Source: a gamma proteobacterium HTCC2207 (GTDB taxonomy: Bacteria > Pseudomonadota > Gammaproteobacteria > Pseudomonadales > Porticoccaceae). From it: a stretch of DNA of 64,000 bases. Each line of letters opens with the position of its first letter. Positions within the stretch are counted from its first letter, which is position 1. Under the pieces are notes generated by a model, which searched no databases, had not been told where the DNA came from, and saw nothing but the letters and a program-made list of their open reading frames with translations. Location of the stretch: the NCBI GenBank assembly GCA_905182855.1, contig CAJJDA010000005.1:157593-221592 (forward strand), given 5' to 3'. The position numbers and the translations under genes were made by a program. This document shows positions 56,279 to 63,287 of this stretch, piece after piece.

Positions 56279-56322
56279 TATAATTCCCAAGTGATGCCCC
56301 GAAATGGAGTCAGTTTCAAATT

Positions 56323-56736
56323 TTATGAACCCTTTACCACGGGTAAATTTTGGCCTTGCCATTCAGCCATTCCGCCACTGAGACGGCGGACATTAAAGCC
56401 TTCTTTGGTCAATATTTTTCCTGCACCGCCGGCATGCTGGCCCATTTGATCCGTGAGGACGATGATCTTGCTGCGATGCTTTTCTAGCTCACTGCCGCGG
56501 CTGGCCATTTGTGTATGGGGAATATTCATGGCGCCGTGGACATGACCGGCCTGAAAATCCGCAGAAGCGCGAACGTCCACCAGCTGTGCTTGCTCAGAGT
56601 TCATCAGGCTCACCAGTTCAGTAGCGCTGATCGGCTTGCCACCTTTGGTCCGCTCGGTAAATGCAAAGACATAGATAAGCATTAACAACACACTTAACAG
56701 GATCCACTGCTCGCTAGCAAAGACAAAAATATCCAC
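56323..56736 (-). CDS. Membrane-anchored rhodanese-like protein (YibN type)
   Basis: A 137-residue protein with one N-terminal membrane helix (WILLSVLLMLIYVFAF, residues about 11-26) and a cytoplasmic rhodanese domain: AQLVDVRASADFQAGHVHGA, NIPHTQM and VRRLSGGMAEWQGQNLPVV. At the position of the catalytic cysteine the loop reads VLTDQMGQHAGGAG, so the cysteine is missing and sulfur transfer through it is unlikely. E. coli YibN, at the same place upstream of grxC-secB, has the same plan. Its role is not established beyond links to protein membrane insertion. Confidence 0.88.
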   Translation of the reverse strand: MDIFVFASEQWILLSVLLMLIYVFAFTERTKGGKPISATELVSLMNSEQAQLVDVRASADFQAGHVHGAMNIPHTQMASRGSELEKHRSKIIVLTDQMGQHAGGAGKILTKEGFNVRRLSGGMAEWQGQNLPVVKGS

Positions 56737-56834
56737 TTAAATATACTCGTAATTTAGGGTGGCAAGCTTCCTATCAAAGCGACCGCGCGCAGTATACACA
56801 GGAAAGCATGAGGGTGGAATCGACTTGGGATTGA

Positions 56835-57656
56835 TTAGACCCAGCGGCTCCAAACGGGAGTTAGATTATCCGGTAATTGGGCCACCATCCCGAGTGAAGC
56901 CCAAGGCTGCCCAGAGGAATGAAAGTCAGACCCGCAGGACGCGAGTAGATGGTGTTTGCGACAAAGTGCGGCAAGATCTCGGGTCACTGACGGAATTTGC
57001 AAGCCAGAAATCACTTCCAAGCCCTCGCCGCCGGCCGCCGTAAAATCGTCGAGCAATGACACCAGTTTGGTACGGGTCATTTTGTATTTAACTGGATGGG
57101 CCAGAACCGCTACGCCGCCCGCGGCGCGGATCCATCCAATGACAGTATCTAGGTCAGCCCATTGCTCCTTAATATCGCCTGCTTTTCCAGCGCCGAGATA
57201 TTTTTTAAAGGCCTGAGCAATATTCGTTACAGCGCCAATAGCGACCAGATGTTGGGCAAAATGTGGCCGACCAACCTCGCCACCCGAGGTATAACCCTTG
57301 GCGCCCTCCAGGCAGTTATCAAAACCGAGCCGCTGCAATTTTTCTGAAATCTTTTCGCCCCGTTCGCTGCGGGCCTTGGATTGCTGAGCAACGCCTAGCA
57401 AAATCTCATCACTGTTAAGGTTTAGGTTTAGGCCGACAATATGTACCCCCGACTTACGCCACTGACTGGAAAACTCGATACCTGGCACAATACGTAACCG
57501 GTCAGAACCCTGACCAAGCTCTTGATAGGCCGCAAGCGTGTCATGATCGGTAATCGACAGCATGTCAATCGAACGCTCATCGGCTAGTTCGATCAATTCA
57601 GCCGGCGTCAGCGCGCCGTCAGAGACATTGGTGTGGCAGTGCAGGTCTACATTCAT
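56835..57656 (-). CDS. rnm: RNase AM / 3',5'-nucleoside bisphosphate phosphatase (PHP domain)
   Basis: A 273-residue PHP-domain metalloenzyme of the YciV/TrpH family. E. coli Rnm is a 5'-3' exonuclease that matures 5' ends of rRNA; relatives dephosphorylate pAp-type nucleotides. Metal-binding motifs are VDLHCHTNVSDGAL (residues 3-16), SITDHDTLAAY, GIEFSSQWRKSGVHIVGL, GRPHFAQHL, VAVLAHPVKY and CGSDFHSSGQPW. The set is complete, so the protein should be active. It is divergent from the SprT-like gene. Confidence 0.93.
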   Translation of the reverse strand: MNVDLHCHTNVSDGALTPAELIELADERSIDMLSITDHDTLAAYQELGQGSDRLRIVPGIEFSSQWRKSGVHIVGLNLNLNSDEILLGVAQQSKARSERGEKISEKLQRLGFDNCLEGAKGYTSGGEVGRPHFAQHLVAIGAVTNIAQAFKKYLGAGKAGDIKEQWADLDTVIGWIRAAGGVAVLAHPVKYKMTRTKLVSLLDDFTAAGGEGLEVISGLQIPSVTRDLAALCRKHHLLASCGSDFHSSGQPWASLGMVAQLPDNLTPVWSRWV

Positions 57657-57684
57657 AAAAACAAACTTTTCGTTATTTACAGCA

Positions 57685-57712
57685 TTGTACCAGTGATCAG
57701 AGGCTTTATAAT
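57685..57712 (+). promoter_or_regulatory. Sigma-70 promoter of the sprT-like gene
   Basis: TTGTAC (57685-57690), 16-bp spacer, perfect TATAAT (57707-57712). The expected start point falls at or next to the ATG at 57719, and no ribosome binding site is visible, so the transcript may be leaderless. Confidence 0.6.
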
Positions 57713-57718
57713 CGACGT

Positions 57719-58261
57719 ATGCCGACGAATGAAATAATTATACCGCTGTCAGAGCCTCAGAAAGCCGAGGTGCGCGAAGCGACAAGCCGTTGTATTGACC
57801 AAGCCTCTGCGCTTTATGGCCGCGCGTTCGCACCGGTCGCCGTCGACTTTGACTTGAGTGGACGCTGCGCGGGTATGTATCAGGTAAGGGGCAGTGCGCA
57901 GCGCATCCGCTTCAACCCCTGGTTATTTGCCAAATACTATCAAGATAGCGTGACTGACACCGTGATTCATGAAGTAGCCCATTATATTGTCGATAGCCTC
58001 TATGGCCTTAAGCGGGTCAAGCCCCATGGTCTAGAGTGGAAAAAAATAATGGTGGATCTAGGCGGTATTCCCAAAGCAACCGGACGTTATGATTTAGCCG
58101 GCATTCCTACGCGCCAGTACCAGCGCTTTGCCTATACCTGCGGCTGTCGAACCCATCAGCTGACCATTATACGCCACCGCAAGATTACTCAGCAGCGCGC
58201 CAAATACCTTTGCCAGTACTGCCACGGCAAGCTGGTGGTAGCGCCGCAGACGACGCTATGA
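57719..58261 (+). CDS. SprT-like zinc metalloprotease family protein
   Basis: A 180-residue SprT-family protein. The zincin motif is TVIHEVAHYIVDSLYG (H-E-x2-H), followed by a third histidine in KPHGLEWKKIM. A C-terminal zinc-ribbon reads YTCGC and CQYCHGK. The family's eukaryotic member Spartan cleaves DNA-protein crosslinks; the bacterial role is unproven. The start lacks a ribosome binding site and sits at the expected transcription start of the promoter just upstream. Its stop overlaps the GIY-YIG start (ATGA). Confidence 0.88.
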   Translation: MPTNEIIIPLSEPQKAEVREATSRCIDQASALYGRAFAPVAVDFDLSGRCAGMYQVRGSAQRIRFNPWLFAKYYQDSVTDTVIHEVAHYIVDSLYGLKRVKPHGLEWKKIMVDLGGIPKATGRYDLAGIPTRQYQRFAYTCGCRTHQLTIIRHRKITQQRAKYLCQYCHGKLVVAPQTTL

Positions 58262-58506
58262 GCCAATGGTTTGTCTATATGGTTCGTGCGAGCGATGACT
58301 CGCTGTATACCGGTATTACCACGGATCTAGCCCGACGCCTCGCTGAACATCAGGCTGGCAAGGCCGGCGCGAAATACTTTCGTGGCCGCAGCGCTATGGC
58401 AATAGTTTACCGCGAAACCGCTAATGGCCGCAGTGCCGCGAGTATCCGCGAGGCTGCTATTAAAAAGTTATCTCGAGAGAAGAAACTTGAGTTGATCGAA
58501 AAATAG
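58258..58506 (+). CDS. GIY-YIG nuclease superfamily protein (UPF0213, YhbQ type)
   Basis: An 82-residue single-domain GIY-YIG protein. From the overlapping ATG it reads WFVYMVRASDDSLYTGITTD, where the VYM and YTGIT pair forms the GIY-YIG signature. RRLAEHQAGKAGAKY contains the conserved Arg, and the domain closes with a lysine-rich helix (REAAIKKLSREKKLELI). YhbQ-type proteins cut nucleic acids in vitro. Overlap with the SprT-like gene suggests coupled translation and perhaps a joint role in DNA repair (inference). Confidence 0.9.
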   Translation: MSQWFVYMVRASDDSLYTGITTDLARRLAEHQAGKAGAKYFRGRSAMAIVYRETANGRSAASIREAAIKKLSREKKLELIEK

Positions 58507-58513
58507 TAAAACC

Positions 58514-58523
58514 TGTATATACA
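58514..58523. promoter_or_regulatory. GntR/HutC-type operator copy 1 (TGTATATACA)
   Basis: Perfect 10-bp palindrome, seven bases after the GIY-YIG stop codon. It matches the core recognised by HutC-subfamily GntR repressors and is repeated twice more before the GntR gene. Confidence 0.6.
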
Positions 58524-58592
58524 ACTAATACCTTTATACATCCATCATACAATCGTTCCTAGAAAAATAATCGATAATAGTTTTTTCAGCTC

Positions 58593-58602
58593 AGTATATA
58601 CA
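58593..58602. promoter_or_regulatory. GntR/HutC-type operator copy 2 (AGTATATACA)
   Basis: One-base variant of the palindrome, with its centre 19 bp from copy 3. Copies 2 and 3 bracket a TATAAC box (58605-58610) that could be the -10 element of the GntR gene, an arrangement suited to repression. Confidence 0.6.
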
Positions 58603-58611
58603 GGTATAACT

Positions 58612-58621
58612 TGTATATACA
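58612..58621. promoter_or_regulatory. GntR/HutC-type operator copy 3 (TGTATATACA)
   Basis: Perfect palindrome identical to copy 1, 19 bases before the GntR start codon, hence probably within the leader or promoter of its transcript. Confidence 0.65.
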
Positions 58622-58640
58622 GTAATGCGGTAGCCTAACC

Positions 58641-59375
58641 ATGAACCAAGAAGCGGGCAAATTACCTCAATTTGCACTTATTAAACAGTTTATCAGTGGT
58701 CACATTGAGTCTGGTGCCTGGCCTGCCGGTACGCTCACACCCTCTGAGAATGAGCTTTCTAACACCTTTTCTGTGAGTCGCATGACGGCAAGACGCGCTC
58801 TACAAGAGCTCTCTTATCAGGGCCTGTTACGGAGGACGCCAGGGCTGGGGACGTTTGTGGCAGACCCTGCGCCGCCGGTCACCAATGTAGAGGTGACGAA
58901 TATTGTCGAGCAGGCAATCAAAGCCGGCACTCATAGCAGTCGACTTCTGACCTTAGAGGCGACAACGGCGACCCAGATAATCGCTGGATTATTGCATCTG
59001 CCATTAGCGCAGACGATATATCACTGTGTTGTTGTGCATCTGAATAAGAATAATCCCATTCAGTGGCAGGCGCTCTACGTTAATCCGCATTTGGCTCCAG
59101 CATTTTTAAAGCAGAACTACGCTAGGGTCACTCCAGATGCCTACCTAGATTGGGTGTCGACGGTGACCTCCATTGATCATCAGGTTGAAGCGGTATTACC
59201 ATCGGAGATACAGCGCCGAGAGTTGGGCTTTACAAGAGATGACGCGGCGGTATGTCTGCAGGTCAATCGGCGCTGCTGGAGTCAGCAAGCCGTGCGCAGT
59301 TACTCGATGTTAGTGCATCCAGCCAGTCGTCTAATTCTGGGATCAGAACTCAATAGTGGAGGATTACCCCAGTGA
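58641..59375 (+). CDS. GntR-family (HutC subfamily) transcriptional regulator
   Basis: A 244-residue regulator. The N-terminal winged helix has KQFISGHIESGAWPAGTLTP, SENELSNTFSVSRMTARRAL (recognition helix) and GLLRRTPGLGTFVA. The UTRA ligand-binding domain (residues about 80-240) has TIYHCVVVHLNKNNPIQWQA and YLDWVSTVTSIDHQVEAVLP. HutC-type proteins bind TGTATATACA-like palindromes, and three of these lie immediately upstream, so autoregulation is inferred. No histidine-utilisation genes are near. The NYN gene starts within its stop codon (GTGA), so the regulator and the NYN protein are co-expressed. The ligand is unknown. Confidence 0.9.
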   Translation: MNQEAGKLPQFALIKQFISGHIESGAWPAGTLTPSENELSNTFSVSRMTARRALQELSYQGLLRRTPGLGTFVADPAPPVTNVEVTNIVEQAIKAGTHSSRLLTLEATTATQIIAGLLHLPLAQTIYHCVVVHLNKNNPIQWQALYVNPHLAPAFLKQNYARVTPDAYLDWVSTVTSIDHQVEAVLPSEIQRRELGFTRDDAAVCLQVNRRCWSQQAVRSYSMLVHPASRLILGSELNSGGLPQ

Positions 59376-59860
59376 AAAAAATGGCGGTATTTGTCGATGT
59401 GCAAAATATTTATTACACCGTAAAGGACAGTCATAACTGTCATTTTAATTACCGCGAACTCTGGCGGCAGCTAAGTAAGGAAGGGAACATCGTTCTTGCC
59501 AATGCCTACGCGATAGCGCGTAACGACGCCCAACAACAGAGTTTCCAGAACATTCTCAGAGGAATTGGCTTCAGCGTAAAGTTAAAGCCTTACATTCAGC
59601 GTAGCGACGGTTCAGCCAAAGGTGACTGGGATGTGGGACTGACTATTGATGTGATGGACGCAGTCGCCAGCCCCGATCAGCCGATTGACCAGGTGGTACT
59701 GCTGTCTGGCGACGGTGATTTTGACCTCCTGCTGCAACGCGTCAATGAGGGTTACGGCGTTGATACCCTGGTCTATGGCGTACCCGCGTTAACAGCAACA
59801 TCGCTGATTGATGCTGCCAAAACATTTCGCCCAATCGAGGGCAGCTTGCTATTGCGTTAG
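59372..59860 (+). CDS. NYN-domain (PIN-like, LabA/DUF88) protein
   Basis: A 162-residue protein consisting almost only of an NYN domain, a PIN-like nuclease fold. Acidic residues typical of the active site are visible: VFVDVQNIYYTV (Asp9, Asn12), KGDWDVGLTIDVMD (around residues 90-100) and LLSGDGDFDLLLQRV (around 113-125), followed by YGVDTLVYGVP. NYN proteins are proposed metal-dependent RNases; a few are shown to cut RNA. The GTG start overlaps the regulator's stop by four bases. The target is unknown. Confidence 0.88.
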   Translation: MKKMAVFVDVQNIYYTVKDSHNCHFNYRELWRQLSKEGNIVLANAYAIARNDAQQQSFQNILRGIGFSVKLKPYIQRSDGSAKGDWDVGLTIDVMDAVASPDQPIDQVVLLSGDGDFDLLLQRVNEGYGVDTLVYGVPALTATSLIDAAKTFRPIEGSLLLR

Positions 59861-59890
59861 CAGGTAAACACTTACGGGTATCATCAGTAG

Positions 59891-60250
59891 TTACCTTATT
59901 AATCCGCCTTGACCGCCACCCTGACCGGGAAGCACAATTTGCGAGGCCTGTTCACGGCGAGCCTTCTCCATCTCGCGACCAGCTTCCTCTATCGCGATCT
60001 GTGCTTTGGCGGCAAAATCTTCTGCGGCCTGGCCAATGGTCTCACCATCCAATGCAAAATTTAACGGTATCGCACCCATGGGTGTCATCACCTGAGCCGA
60101 GCCAAAATAACTGATACTGCGATCCGGGTCGTCAGAGCCATCTGCCGTTACCGGAATCATCTTGCGAATCGCACCCATCTTTTGATCCGTATAATTCTCT
60201 TCGCGAAATAGGGCATTGGGGTCCATCGCGCCATTGTTGTCATCACTCAT
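59891..60250 (-). CDS. Conserved hypothetical protein, 119 residues
   Basis: A small cytoplasmic protein without signal or membrane segment. The N-terminal half has MDPNALFREENYTDQKMGAI and KMIPVTADGSDDPDR, the middle SISYFGSAQVMTPMGAIPLN. A charged helix with IAIEEAGREMEKARREQASQ follows, and it ends in a glycine-rich tail (LPGQGGGQGG). I have seen similar proteins in other marine gammaproteobacteria but know no function. It converges on the NYN gene with 30 bases between. Confidence 0.75.
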   Translation of the reverse strand: MSDDNNGAMDPNALFREENYTDQKMGAIRKMIPVTADGSDDPDRSISYFGSAQVMTPMGAIPLNFALDGETIGQAAEDFAAKAQIAIEEAGREMEKARREQASQIVLPGQGGGQGGLIR

Positions 60251-60317
60251 AATTTAACTTCAAGGTTAGTCCATAGAAGCGCACAGCCTAGCAGACAAGA
60301 TCGAGCAGTAAAAGTGA

Positions 60318-61511
60318 TCAGTCAGTTTGTGCCGGCAAGCGACCGGCGACAATGCCGCTTGCGGCAATTAGCAAGGCCGAGATAATTAAGCAGCTTGCCA
60401 GCCCAAATTGCTGATAAACAACGCCAGACAGGATAGTCCCCAGCAGGCGACCGGCCGCGTTCGCCATATAGTAAAAACCCACATCCAAGGACACCGAATC
60501 ATGTCGTGCATAGGCGACAATGAGATAGGAATGCAGGCTAGAATTGATCGCAAACAACAGGCCAAAAAGTAGCAGCCCTGCGATTACCACCACCGAGGGA
60601 TTAATGCCAAAATGCAAGCCAACAGCCATCAGGCACGGCGCGGTCAATAACAGCCCGGCCCATTTCGAGAGCATTGCTCCATTGGCAACAGCATTCCTAA
60701 CATTAGTGATGCGCGGTGCTATGGCTTGCACGGCGCCATAGCCAATCACCCAGGTCGCCATTAACACCCCCACCTCAACATAGCTCCAGCCCAGTTGGGT
60801 CTGCAAAAAGACCGGCAATGCCACCACAAACCAAACGTCACGCGCACAGAACAAAAACATGCGCGCCGCTGACAGGCGATTAACCCGGTCGCTCTTGACC
60901 AGCGTATCCCGGAGTGTCGGCTTATCGGTGGCTTTACCGTTGTGGGTCTCGAGAACGAAAAAGCCGACCGTTAGAACTATCGCCAGCAACACTATCATCA
61001 GTAGAATGGTTGCCTGAAAGCCAAACCCTGCTAGCAGCGCGCCGCCGAGGAAAAATCCAGCCCCCTTAACCGCATTCTTTGAGCCCGTCAGCAGGGCGAT
61101 CCATTGGTAGAGCTTAGTCTGTTCCTGATCGGGTACCAGGTGCTTGATACTACTTTTGGCACTCATTTTACTGAGGTCCTTGGCTATACCCGACAGTGCC
61201 TGAGCCAACATCACATAGGTCACAGTCAGTGCCGAAGGGTCTTTAAGGAGCATAACCAAAGAGGCGATTTGCACAACCAAGCCGATTTGTAATGTTCGGG
61301 TCAGCCCTATACGGGCCGCAAGCCAACCGCCGCAGAGGTTGGTCAGCATGCCAAAAAATTCATAGAGTAAAAACAGGCTGGCAATCTGTATTGGGCTGTA
61401 ACCCAGACCATGAAAAAACAGCAGTACCAGAATTCGCAAGGCACCATCAGTCAAGGTAAACGCCCAGTAACTCAGGCTAACGCAAAGATACTGTTTAGCA
61501 GGCTTTGTCAT
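60318..61511 (-). CDS. arsJ: Organoarsenical efflux MFS transporter ArsJ
   Basis: ArsJ exports 1-arseno-3-phosphoglycerate, the product formed when GAPDH uses arsenate instead of phosphate. The 397-residue protein has about 12 membrane helices of the major facilitator superfamily and the ArsJ-typical start LSYWAFTLTDGALRILVLLF, then GYSPIQIASLFLLYEFFGML and GGWLAARIGL. KDLSKMSAKSSIKHL follows near residue 110. It lies eight bases downstream of a dedicated gap gene, which is the defining arrangement of this pathway. No arsR, arsB or arsC is nearby. Confidence 0.93.
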   Translation of the reverse strand: MTKPAKQYLCVSLSYWAFTLTDGALRILVLLFFHGLGYSPIQIASLFLLYEFFGMLTNLCGGWLAARIGLTRTLQIGLVVQIASLVMLLKDPSALTVTYVMLAQALSGIAKDLSKMSAKSSIKHLVPDQEQTKLYQWIALLTGSKNAVKGAGFFLGGALLAGFGFQATILLMIVLLAIVLTVGFFVLETHNGKATDKPTLRDTLVKSDRVNRLSAARMFLFCARDVWFVVALPVFLQTQLGWSYVEVGVLMATWVIGYGAVQAIAPRITNVRNAVANGAMLSKWAGLLLTAPCLMAVGLHFGINPSVVVIAGLLLFGLLFAINSSLHSYLIVAYARHDSVSLDVGFYYMANAAGRLLGTILSGVVYQQFGLASCLIISALLIAASGIVAGRLPAQTD

Positions 61512-61519
61512 ATTGGGGC

Positions 61520-62521
61520 TCAGAGCGACGCCGCGACTTTGGCGACCAGCTCCATCATACGGTTTACGTAGCCGGTTTCATTGTCATACCAGATTAGCAC
61601 CTTGACCTGAGTGTTATTGACCACCATTGTCGAAAGGCCATCGACAATGCCGGAGCGGGTATCGTTGGTGTAATCAGCAGACACCAAAGGAAGATCTTCA
61701 TAACCCAAAATCCCCTTTAGGTGACCTTCTGACGCCGCCTTCAAGGCCGCATTCACCGCCTCAGCGGTCACCGACTTTTGCAGCTCAAAGACACAGTCTG
61801 TCAAGGATGCATTGGCCAGGGGCACACGCACCGCGATGCCATTGATGCGACCTTTTAGTTGCGGAAAAATCTCGGTAATGGCCGTGGCTGAGCCAGTGCT
61901 AGTCGGAATTAATGACAGGCTGCTAGCGCGGGCGCGGCGTAAATCGTCATGGTATTCATCGAGGATACTTTGAGTGTTGGTAATATTATGGATGGTCGTT
62001 ATAGAGCCGTGCTCAATGCCAAAGTGGCTTTGCAGCACATCAATAACTGGAGCGAGGCAATTCGTCGTGCAGGACGCTGCCGTGACAATATCCTGGCCCA
62101 CGTACCTTTCGTCATTAACGCCCATAACAATATTCAGCGTACCATCTTTGATGGGTGCTGAGACCACGACCTTGCAAACGCCGTGCTCAAAGTATGGCGC
62201 TAAAACCTGCCGGGACTTAAAGGTGCCAGTGCACTCAACCACAAGGTCTACGGCGGGCCAGGGGCCATCTTCAATAGGTTTACAGGAGGAATAACTAATC
62301 GCTTTGCCATCAATAATAATCTGATTATTGGCCGCGTTGGCTGACACTGCATGATCCCAGGTGCCATGCACAGAATCGAACCGCAACAGATGCGCGGCAG
62401 ACTTTGCATCGCCAGCGATCTCATTGATATGAGTGATCTCAAAGTCAGGAGAATCCCAGGCGGCTCTGAGTGCCAAACGCCCAATGCGGCCAAAGCCGTT
62501 AATCCCAACGCTTATTGTCAT
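61520..62521 (-). CDS. gap: ArsJ-associated glyceraldehyde-3-phosphate dehydrogenase
   Basis: A 333-residue GAPDH with [14 protein letters not shown] (NAD site), the catalytic cysteine in [15 protein letters not shown], the histidine in [32 protein letters not shown] and [15 protein letters not shown]. The substitution [20 protein letters not shown], in place of the YTxDQ-L-D-xxHxDLRRARA of glycolytic GAPDH, is typical of the ArsJ-linked group. With arsenate it would make 1-arseno-3-phosphoglycerate for export by ArsJ. It probably also has normal GAPDH activity. Whether it replaces a separate glycolytic gapA cannot be told from this window. Confidence 0.92.
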   Translation of the reverse strand: MTISVGINGFGRIGRLALRAAWDSPDFEITHINEIAGDAKSAAHLLRFDSVHGTWDHAVSANAANNQIIIDGKAISYSSCKPIEDGPWPAVDLVVECTGTFKSRQVLAPYFEHGVCKVVVSAPIKDGTLNIVMGVNDERYVGQDIVTAASCTTNCLAPVIDVLQSHFGIEHGSITTIHNITNTQSILDEYHDDLRRARASSLSLIPTSTGSATAITEIFPQLKGRINGIAVRVPLANASLTDCVFELQKSVTAEAVNAALKAASEGHLKGILGYEDLPLVSADYTNDTRSGIVDGLSTMVVNNTQVKVLIWYDNETGYVNRMMELVAKVAASL

Positions 62522-62586
62522 AATGAGATCCTATTCCGAAATACAAGCCAGGCGACTGACAAGTGTGAATATCGCAGTGGCGTCGG

Positions 62587-63072
62587 TTAGTGCTGGTGAC
62601 CACCAACGCCGTGGACATGGCCGTGAGCCTGTTCTTCCTCAGTGGCATCGCGCACCTCTTCAATAGAAACCTCAAACGTTAAGTTCTTACCGGCGAGAGG
62701 ATGATTGCCATCGACAGTCACAATGGTATCTGTGACCTCTGTAACAGTGACAGGAACATTACCGCCCTGACCAGTCTGCGCCTCAAACTGCATGCCGACT
62801 TCAATACTGTCGACCCCTTGAAATGACTCGCGCGGGACTTCCTGAATTAGCTCTTTCTGAACTTCACCGTAACCTTCTACCGCCTTCACAGCGACAGTCA
62901 TGGCATCGCCAACTTTTTTACCTGCCAAGGCGCTCTCGAGACCGGGAATAATATTCCCCGCACCATGCAGATAGGCCAACGGATCTTTACCAGCAGAGCT
63001 ATCGAGCGTCTGGCCGTCGTCATCAGTTAATGTGTAGTGAAAGCTAACAGCGCTGTTTTCTTTGATGGTCAT
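62587..63072 (-). CDS. FKBP-type peptidyl-prolyl isomerase (SlyD-like)
   Basis: A 161-residue cytoplasmic FKBP of the SlyD class. The catalytic domain has VSFHYTLTDDDGQTLDSS and YLHGAGNIIPGLESALAGKK. The inserted flap is chaperone-like (residues about 75-125), followed by VDGNHPLAGKNLTFEVSIEEV. A short tail with several histidines (HGHVHGVGGHQH) could bind metal, shorter than the tail of E. coli SlyD. It lies 65 bases upstream of gap with no visible terminator between, so read-through is possible. Confidence 0.92.
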   Translation of the reverse strand: MTIKENSAVSFHYTLTDDDGQTLDSSAGKDPLAYLHGAGNIIPGLESALAGKKVGDAMTVAVKAVEGYGEVQKELIQEVPRESFQGVDSIEVGMQFEAQTGQGGNVPVTVTEVTDTIVTVDGNHPLAGKNLTFEVSIEEVRDATEEEQAHGHVHGVGGHQH

Positions 63073-63219
63073 TGTCGTTTCCCAGTAGATGATAAAGCGG
63101 CATTATGCGACAACAAACTGCAAATATCGAATCTGTCCGCGATTGATTGCCAGCGGGCCCCTAAATCAAAAGTCAACGAAGGTAAAAGGCCAAAGAAAAG
63201 ATGCACCCAGCCCTTAGTT

Positions 63220-63253
63220 CTGTCATATTCCTGTCATATTGTAAGACTTTAAT
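63220..63253 (+). promoter_or_regulatory. Pho box and promoter of phoB
   Basis: Two direct CTGTCAT repeats (63220-63226 and 63231-63237) separated by four bases, the 11-bp PhoB consensus. TTTAAT (63248-63253) follows at the ten-base distance expected for the -10 box when PhoB replaces the -35. Transcription should start near 63260. Confidence 0.9.
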
Positions 63254-63287
63254 GGATCGCTAAGAGATGAACACTGAGCTCACTATT

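Noticed and set aside
58514..58621. The TGTATATACA repeats as a CRISPR array or iterons
   Set aside because: Only three copies, irregular spacing, each a palindrome next to a GntR gene; an operator set is the simpler reading.
61949..62294. Plus-strand open frames inside gap
   Set aside because: Shadows of the well-conserved GAPDH coding sequence; no start signals.
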